NCBI GenBank assembly: GCA_944548615.1
Contig: OX155955.1
Coordinates: forward strand, 3,161,279-3,225,278
DNA from: Micropterix aruncella
Taxonomy: Eukaryota > Arthropoda > Insecta > Lepidoptera > Micropterigidae
Length of the DNA: 64,000 nt
Reading direction: 5' to 3'
In this document: one piece after another, positions 26,601-35,600 of the stretch
How positions within the stretch are numbered: the stretch's first letter is position 1
Layout: each line of letters begins with the position of its first letter
Program-made: the position numbers and the translations under genes
The notes under the pieces: generated by a model
The model's database searches: none
What the model was told of the DNA's origin: nothing
What the model saw: only the letters and a program-made list of their open reading frames with translations

Positions 26601-29600
26601 AAGCCAGTCTTCTCGCGCAAAATATGGCGCTCCAACTTTTTGCTCAGTTTTGTATATAGGTGATTTTTAATAAACCAGAATCCTTAAAGGGGGTAAATCA
26701 GTACAAGCAAGTAAGCAACTTTTAACCCCTTGAGCCTCAGAGGGACCGATCGGACTCAAACGTAAAAGCACAGTTTCGCCTCGTTGGGACCGATCGGACT
26801 CTAAAGTTAGTATTCTAATGTTCTAATATGCAACAATTCTAAAGTGCAACAACGGTTTATGAGAAATTAATATTTTGGTCGGCCACCATAATAAATCTAA
26901 AATTTCCATAATTATACATAGTCTTTCAAAGACATGCGCTCGCAAAATGTTGCGGATCGAGAGGTTAATAAAAACTTTTAAAAAAAAAGTTTTTTTTTGT
27001 TTTTTTAATTTGAAAATTTGAAGTATTTGACTTTTAAATAAAAGTTTAACAAGCATTTGAGCGCGCTGCGTCATTTAGCGGTAGGTAAAATATTTTTTAT
27101 AAGCGTTATTAGCGATATTTTACCTACCGGTAGATGGTGTGTCGTGCTCAGCGATTTTTATACTATTTTTCAAAAAATTAAAATTTTCAAATAAAAAAAA
27201 TATAAATTCATTTTTTTTTATTTTTTCAAAAGTTGCTTACTTGCTTGTACTGAAAATGGCTTTGCTTGGATCTGTCAACCATTGCAAAATGCCTATAGGA
27301 TTTTTTGGCCTCCCACTGGTTAAATGCGCACTTCATAAAAAACTGATTTAGCTGTATTTCAAGTAAATGACATATGTCTGCATTTGATACTGAGGTACTC
27401 ATTTTATCGACGAGGATAAATAGTCGATCCATCAACGGAACCATTTTAATTGTAGGGTGTGGTCGACGGTGTCACTGGAGTATTTACGAAACCAATCAGC
27501 GGCGCCAAAGAGCACGGAGTGGAGGGGTTCTTCAAGGGGCTGGGCAAAGGGGCCGTCGGTTTGGTGGCTCGGCCGACGGCTGGGGTTGTGGATTTCGCAT
27601 CCGGTTCATTGGACGCCGTTAAGAGAGCAGCCGAGAACTCCGAAGAGGTAAGAATAAAACGCTTGTGTGTAATTAAAAAATAACGGCTGTGTCACCCCAA
27701 GATATTTCCAGCAAGTAGCCGAGGACTGATTTTATCTGAATATTCATTTCATAAATAAAATCAATGGGCCCTTGGTCCTATCTTGGCCGGCGGACGAACC
27801 GGGTTGGGTTCCATTAAAATGCCTTGGACGGCACGGTTTGTTTCCCAGATAAAGGTGGGGTTGGGCCAAGCGCCAATTGATGGCGTTAATATTAAATTAA
27901 AATGTATGGTAGAAATCAAATATTATTAGTGTAGTTTGTATTCAATTTGTATATATTACAATGTAGTTTGTATATATTACAACCAAAATTTCACAATTGG
28001 ATTTTGGCCCAGCTGATGCCTTATCTATGTACCAAAGTCTCTAAGTCTCAATATTTCGAGATTGATATATGACTAGTAATCCCCCGGTGGACCGATTTCA
28101 ACCACAATCTTTTGAACTCTTCATGACCAAATGAGGCCTGCATACCAAATTTTTGCTGTATTGGATTATGCGTTTAGGTGCTATCGAGGAGGAATACACA
28201 CACACACAGAGACATACGGACACACTGTCAGACAGATAGACATATAGACACACAAACACATATACAGACTTCAATCTCTAAATGGTTTTAATCGTCTTAG
28301 TTCGTGTAATTTTAGGCATTAAATCTTGTGACACGGTAGGATATTCTTTTGAACATTCGCTCCTGCCGATGTGAATGACGAACTCCTTAATCATCTATTT
28401 CTTGCAGACGATACCAGTTCCTCGTGGAAACATCCCAAAAACCAACAAACAAGAATTGAAGCTTGATCTCCGAGAACACTAGAATATATCCATCTCAGAA
28501 AACCTGCCAGTATTACACTGTTCATTGAAATGATAGACTACGGGCATGTGCTGTCCCTTTCGATTCCAGCACGGTGAATGGAGAGAGAATTATTACAGTT
28601 GTTTGAGAGCTATCTCGAAAACAGGAAACAGTTAATAAGCTTCTAATAATACTTGTCTCATAGTTTTTATGCGCCTATTCTGGTGTACCTCAAGGCTCCA
28701 ATTTAGGTCCGTTGTTATTCTCTATTATAGCAATTATTAAATGTCTATTTTTTACCCACGAAATAAAATTATTGTCTATTAACATTGATTATATAGGGTA
28801 TTAGATTGCTCAATGCCATAGTACATTTTAGCAACTCTTATGCGCCGGCGACATGCAGGTGGCGCTAATAATATTATTGTCATCATAAGCGGGTAAGCGT
28901 CCACTGTTGGACATATCCCCCCCATTCATCAGTAGAACATCTCGAGCCCGTTTTCGATATAAGTACCTACGCATCGCCGAACCACCAGGGTTGACACAAA
29001 AAATACACAATTGATAAGTTGTGATCCCATTAACCCTTCAGGCCTCGGCCCCTCAGCCGATTAACAAACTGATGTCTCAAAAATTTTTTGTAAAAATGAA
29101 TGAAAAACTTGAATTATGACACTGTCTCACCAAAACATTAATTACTGCCAAACCACTGTACCCATAATTAAAATATAACATATTTACATAATAAAACATA
29201 ATAAAATAAAACAAATTAAATTAAAATAAAATTATAACGGGGCCGTAACGCTGAATCGTGTTGTGACCGATATCGGCCAATCGGGGCCTGAAGGGTTAAA
29301 GCAGAAATGCAATTCTTTATAATTATGTATTATGAACGTTTATGTATTTTTGGTTTATAGATCAAGAGTCGGTTCCCAAAATTGTACTGTAAAGGAATAT
29401 ATGAGTTAGTGCTGACTTTGTGTGACAGCATTCATCACTTGTTGCATGTGTTCAAAATACCTACATTTTAGTAAGTTAAATTAGGTATTTAACAAAAACG
29501 CATCTACCTACCTACCTATGCTCTTACATACCTATGAACCTACTTACCTAGACACATACTTACCTATGCAAATGAACAATAAACGTAACCTCGTAAATGC

Positions 29601-32600
29601 ATTTCGTAACGTAAATGTAAATACTCGTAAATATGATTTCTGCAGTGTTGGATCAATCGATTGAATATTTCAATCACGATTGATTTAGTCGCGACTAACG
29701 TTAATCACGATTGAAGTAATCGCACTAACTCAATTAATCGTTAATCGTCAATCGCGATTAACTTGCTCTTCAGATGCCACCCGACAATTCATTATCGTCG
29801 GTCGCTCGGTCCGGTCGGTCTGATCAGTCCAGTCGGTCGGTCCGGTCGGTCCAGTCGGTCGGTCCGGTCGTTCCGATCGGTCCGAACAGACCGGACGGAC
29901 CGGATGCACATTGTCTCACAACTCAACCTCAATATTTTTATAAGAGAGAGAGGTATTGCAGCTTGCAGGAGGATATGTAGAGAAGAACTAAAATGTTCAC
30001 TTCTGTATATTATTAATCAATAAATTTCCAAAAAAAAAACAGTTATATTTGATTTACTCTTGTATCTAAGCCCCGGCGCGCACTTACGGCCTGGCCGCGG
30101 CGGCCAACGAGATACTGCTAAATGTAAGGAATCGGCACTGACCGCGCGACACAAATGCGCGCGCCCGACGGCGATTCCATACATTTCACAGTATCTCGTT
30201 GGCCGCCGCGGCCAGACCACAAGTGCGCGCCGGGGTTTAAGGGCACGCTTACAGAAGTTACTCAAACAGTGCATTACGAAAATCACTCATGACAAAGAGT
30301 CTCCGTTAAGGAAGGCTACTGCTCTATTGAACAGGCTGTATGAGCACTCCAATGAAATTAGTACCTTGGTCTATCTTTGACGATAGTATGCAAATATTAA
30401 AACATGGTTTTTTATGACCACAACTGCATTGTTGAAATTTATTCACGTAGCTAAGTATGTTTAAACCATAGCTTGATAAAATAAACACATACGTTATAAA
30501 TTATGACATGAAAATTGTTTGTGGGTATCGCTATTGATTATATAGGGTATTAGATATATCAGTGTCGTACTACAATTTGGCAACCAGGATTTTACTGCAG
30601 AAATGCAACCATAGATCCAAAAATTGATGGCTCTCATAGATTATATGATCGTGTTCGACGCCCACCCATGTTAAGAATGGGCAATACGATATGGAAGAAA
30701 ACTATAGCCAAATACCGTTCATAAGATAGAAGCTATTGAAGGAAGATTGTTAGAAGGTACAACACAATCTCATATTCATGATCACTTGAAGGATTTTAAA
30801 ATACCGATGAATCATCACATTCGGGGAAGTCCAATAACAGAAATATAAAGTAAAAATAATAATAATATTTCACAGGTTCAAAATAAGTCTAAAACCTCTT
30901 CTGTGGATACTAGGGTTCCATCTAATTATCAGTTAATTATCATGTATTTTTTGGCTAATAACCTCAGTAGATGACTCGGGTAACCTTACAGCTTAAATCT
31001 CTCCCGAGAATACTAATACGATAAACACTGTATATTACTCATATAGTATGCTGCACATACCAGATACACATTGATAAGGGTTAAGAGAACAAACCTTATT
31101 TTTTTTTAAATGGCAGGCCGTGTATTTTATTCTCCCTTCGATATACCTAAACTGAAAGACGACAGCACATGCCATAGTCATATTGTTTCGATGAACAAGG
31201 TATAGAGATCTTGGCTGATGATAGAAATAAATCAAAGAATACAGCCTTCAGCAAATGTGATCTGCGATATAGAAAATGGAGAAAAATCAATGGAAGAATA
31301 CAGCCTTCAGCAAATGTGATCCACGACATGCAAATGTTACCCAAAGAACAATGCAGCAAGTTATGTTGGGGGATATCGCTACGTGACAGTGTGCATATAT
31401 CCAGCAGCGGAGTGCTACTAGTTGAAGAGGAACAAGAATCAACTCTTACAATATGAAGTCATAGAAAGATTCGCTACTTTGCAAGGCAAAAGATTCATTT
31501 TGCGATATAAATAAGCAATATGAAAAGTATATAATTTGCACGTCTATAGATGACTCTATGCATGCCGTAGTGATTTATTTAGTTGCGTAATTTAATATCT
31601 ATATCGTCTTGATAATGCTAAAAGCAAATAAGTAACCCTTTTCTAAGAATCACCTTTTTCAACAAAACCGATTTAACCTTTAGTTACTGACCCCATTTGG
31701 TGGACCCCCCACAGACCTTAACACATTCATTACCGTTCATGCGATATCGCGTGCTGCGGGCCCTCACCAAACGACTGTTCATGCAATATTGCATGATCGT
31801 CACTAATGAGTTTCTACGTGGGACAGTATAGCGGCTACTGCGAAACGGCGCATGATGTTTACATAAGCCACTGGGAAAGGGATCAAACTTGTGAGTGGTG
31901 GACTAGTGGGGATAGCCTTCAGGCATCGTCTGTTGTTTTTGTTAACCACATGTGTTCGGACTAGTCGACGAGTCGACAATTTTGATTAGGTTGATTTAGC
32001 GCACTTGTAACTAAATAAAAGAATAAAAGAAAGGACAATAAAAACAAAATAAAAGAAAAAAACTTTGGCCACCACACGAAATTCAGATTTTCAGTTTTGC
32101 AATAAACATGTTAAAGGTCATCTCAAACAAAGCTAGTCAGGACTGTTTCGCAAAATGGAAACACTGCTGGGAAAAGTGTGTAAATAGGGAAGATGAGTAC
32201 TAGGGGGGGGGGGGGGGGCAAGGATCAATAATCTGTAAAATCTATTCTAATAATAAAGCTGAAAAGTTTGTTTGTTTTTTGTTTGAACGCGCTAATCTCT
32301 GAAACGCAGTTGGATTTGAAAAATTCTTTATGCATTTGGTAGCCCAATTCTCGAGAAAGGTTATAGGCTATTTAACATCAAATTACGGCCCTTAGGAGCC
32401 GAGCAAAAAGAACGATAAGCGAAAACGAAGTAATAACACAAGGCGGGCGATGCGACGCGGTGGGTCGGGGGTCGAAGGCGGCCACCCGACGAGAACGGAG
32501 CATTACCGAAAAAGGCCGAACTGTGCATGCCTTATCTAGAAAAATTTGCGGCGAATACCAGTATATCAGGTTGTTCAATAAGTTTTGTCAATCAATAAGA

Positions 32601-35600
32601 TATGGCGCTAGTAGGTTTGTCGTTTTATTTTTCTAAAAGTAGTACTGCTGTTTTATGAACATATGTAAAATTTCATGCAGATCGGTCAACTCTTTCATAT
32701 ATTTGCAGCTGTTAAAAGTTGACTTGTGACAGCATTTTTGAACAATGGAAAAATGTAAATATCCTGCAGTAATAAAATTCTTAATTTTGGAAGGTGTAGA
32801 ACGAAAACAAATCGATAAACGATTATTAAAAGGATATAAGGACTCTTAACCTTCAATTCGATCAGTGGAAAGATAGGTTGCTGTATTTAAATATGGTCAT
32901 ACAAGTCTTGAAGACGATCCCCGGAAAGAACGTCCAAAAAGTGCATCAACAGCAGAAAACAGCAAAAATACGGATATGATTATGAACTATTGTCGTTTAA
33001 CTGAGAGTAATTTAGTAGAAGCCCTAGTCATCTCAGTAGGTAGTGTGAGCAATATTTTGGCTGAAGTTTTGTGTTACAGGAAGATGTGTGCCAAGTGGGT
33101 GCCGCATTCGTTAACAAAAACACACTCGTATGCGACTTTCTCGACAACATTTAGAGCGTTTTAGAAATGATAAAAAGATTTTGTGCATTTTTTTACCACT
33201 GTAGATGAGACTTGGATCTATCACCATGATCATTAATCAAAACAAGAGGATAAAAAGTGGTGTGAACCTGGTACTTCGGCTCCAATGCGAGTTAGGGGTC
33301 CAGAAATCGCATATGAAAGTGTTAGCATCAGTTTTTTGGGATGCTAAAGGAATTTTGTGTGTAGTTTACCTTCAAACTGGTAAAACAATAAACGCAGATT
33401 ATTGTTGTAACCTTTTGGACCAACTGGATGTAAACATTCGCGAGAAGCGACCTGGTTTACAAAACAAAACAAAAAAACATTTTTTATCAAGATAATGCAC
33501 CCTTTTACACTCCTGAAAAAAATGTTGCGAAAATCAGTGAATTAAAGTACGAACTGTTGCAACATCCATCCTATTCGCCAGCCTTGGGCCTCTCTGACTT
33601 CTGTCTGTTCTCACATCTCAAACATCCATGCGTGGAAAACGATTTTCATCGAATGAAGGGGTAATAGCAGCCGTAGAAGCGTATTTCGACGGTCTTCCGG
33701 ATTATGACTTCAGGGATGGAATCCATAAATTAGAAGATTATTGCAACAAGTGTATTGACAAGTTCACGGAGACTATATTGAATAATAAAATGTGTTTCAA
33801 CTTAAAAAATCGGGGTTTTCTTATCAAATGACAAAACTTACTGAACAACCTGGTATACTAATACCACACAAAAATATGATTAAAAATATTGTCTATGCCA
33901 AAGTAGTCAATTTTTTTTATAAATAATCTGATTTCTTTTAAATTAAACGGCAGGTAAAACCGCAGGGCACAGCTTATTAATAATAAAGTTTAAAATAATA
34001 AATTATCTAACATTTTCTGAACATTTTAATTTTATATTAATTTATGAATTTATTAAAAGTACAATGTTTTTTTTTCAGGTGGCAAGAAGTCGACCGCCTC
34101 GTTGGTTAATGCCAGACAGACAGGTGAGGCCCTATTCCCACAAGCAAGCAGAAGGTTACCGCATGATCCGAGAATTTGATAAGGTAAAACAACAAAATAT
34201 GTCAATGACGCAATACAAATGGTCTTATGGTCTAATTTTGTTTTTTTTCCCATCAGGGTAAATATATGGCTACCGATACATATGAAATCCATGAATGGAT
34301 CATTCCAAATAAAGAGGTACTGCTTCTTACGGACAAGAGAATAATTTATTTGGAAAGAAATACGGTATTCGGCGGATGGCAGGTTAGTAGATCGACATTC
34401 TTTATTGCACATTTCAAAACAAAACATACAATAGGCCAACTTTTTCATTATCTTATTATTTTATTATTATTTACATAAATATATCAATTATGATGTGGTA
34501 TAAGGATTTCAATACAAATTAATTAGGCGCTTTAATGTTTATATACACTAATAAATGGCATTCTAAACCATCCTTATTATTTCTGTGAATTAATCAGCCT
34601 ATATAAAAGGCAATAAGTTGGTACTAATAATTTAATATTATTATTGTTACCATTGGTTAAATAATGTTTTTTTTTAATAATTATTTAATCCTTTATAAAA
34701 AAAAACTATTAATTATCAATGTTATTATAGATGGCCAATTAAATTGCTATTAGTTTCGCCGCACAATGCTATCAGCGCCACCTGCAGCAGTCGGCGCAGA
34801 AGAGTTGCCATAGCTATGGCGTTGTGCAATTTAATACCCTATATAATTAATGCTATAATTTATAGGAATCCCAGCAAATAATCCTTTATGTTGTTGTTCT
34901 AGTTGGTGTGGACCTTCCTCTGGGAAGAATTACCGGAGTATCCCCGCGCTGTCGATAAAGGTGTCTTCATACCGACCAACGAAGCAAAGAAAAAAGTACT
35001 TGGATTATTTGCAACGCAAACTGCAGGAAAATTGGTGAGGATCATTTGATTTATGACTGTTTTGTGTTTTGATACTGAATGTAGACAACCATGATCCAAG
35101 CTCTGCTACAGACATGTTGAGATATTGGCCCCATAGTTTACATTGGTTCCAATGACTTTCAGAAGGTTCCAATGACTTTCAAGTGTTCAAAATTTTCTGA
35201 CAAGTGAGAGTACATGTTAAAGCAGGGTTGCATAATATCACCTCTGCTTTTTAATCTTTACTCTGAGTTCATCTTTATGTTTCATCTTTAAGGCATTGCA
35301 TAAATCCGAAGGCAAATGGCGAAAACATCGACAATGTAAGATATGCAGATGGTTTTGTACTAATTATCAGCATTGAGGGGTGTCAATTACAAGGAGTGAA
35401 TTTCCCCCCCCCCAGGGAGTTATAATAATATTGTGCCATTCTGTCTCCCATAGTGTGATCACCCTTCACTTGTCAGGGCCGCTGTAAGCTCCTGCCATGG
35501 CTGTAATCCTGCAGTTGGAGACGGTTGGGATCAGAAGATAGCGGATTTGGGGAAATACCTCAGGCGGAACTGGGCGGTTTACGTACCAGCTGTGTCAGCC

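Larger units (their letters stand above)
32240..33978 (+). mobile_element. Helitron-like repeat interrupted by a mariner
   Basis: The left part, 32240-32563, reads TAATAAAGCTGAAAAGTTTG then GAACGCGCTAATCTCTGAAA. The right part, 33856-33978, ends ACCGCAGGGCACAGCTT. Both ends resemble an abundant insect repeat often classed as Helitron. No Rep/helicase frame is present. Confidence 0.45.
27690..34078. other. Largest Vps13 intron: repeat-filled
   Basis: No additional Vps13 exon is needed, because phases on both sides agree. Recognised parts are listed separately. The stretches 30240-31225, 31330-32230 (except a G-run at about 32206) and 29300-29640 hold nothing I can classify. Confidence 0.5.

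Noticed and set aside
29763..29980. Serine/arginine-rich frame ([11 protein letters not shown]) as a splicing-factor-like gene
   Set aside because: It is produced by the GGTCGGTCC minisatellite and has no conserved flanking domain.
31720..31830. TTAACACATTCATTACCG as a further TTAA element
   Set aside because: No matching inverted end with TTAA was found nearby.
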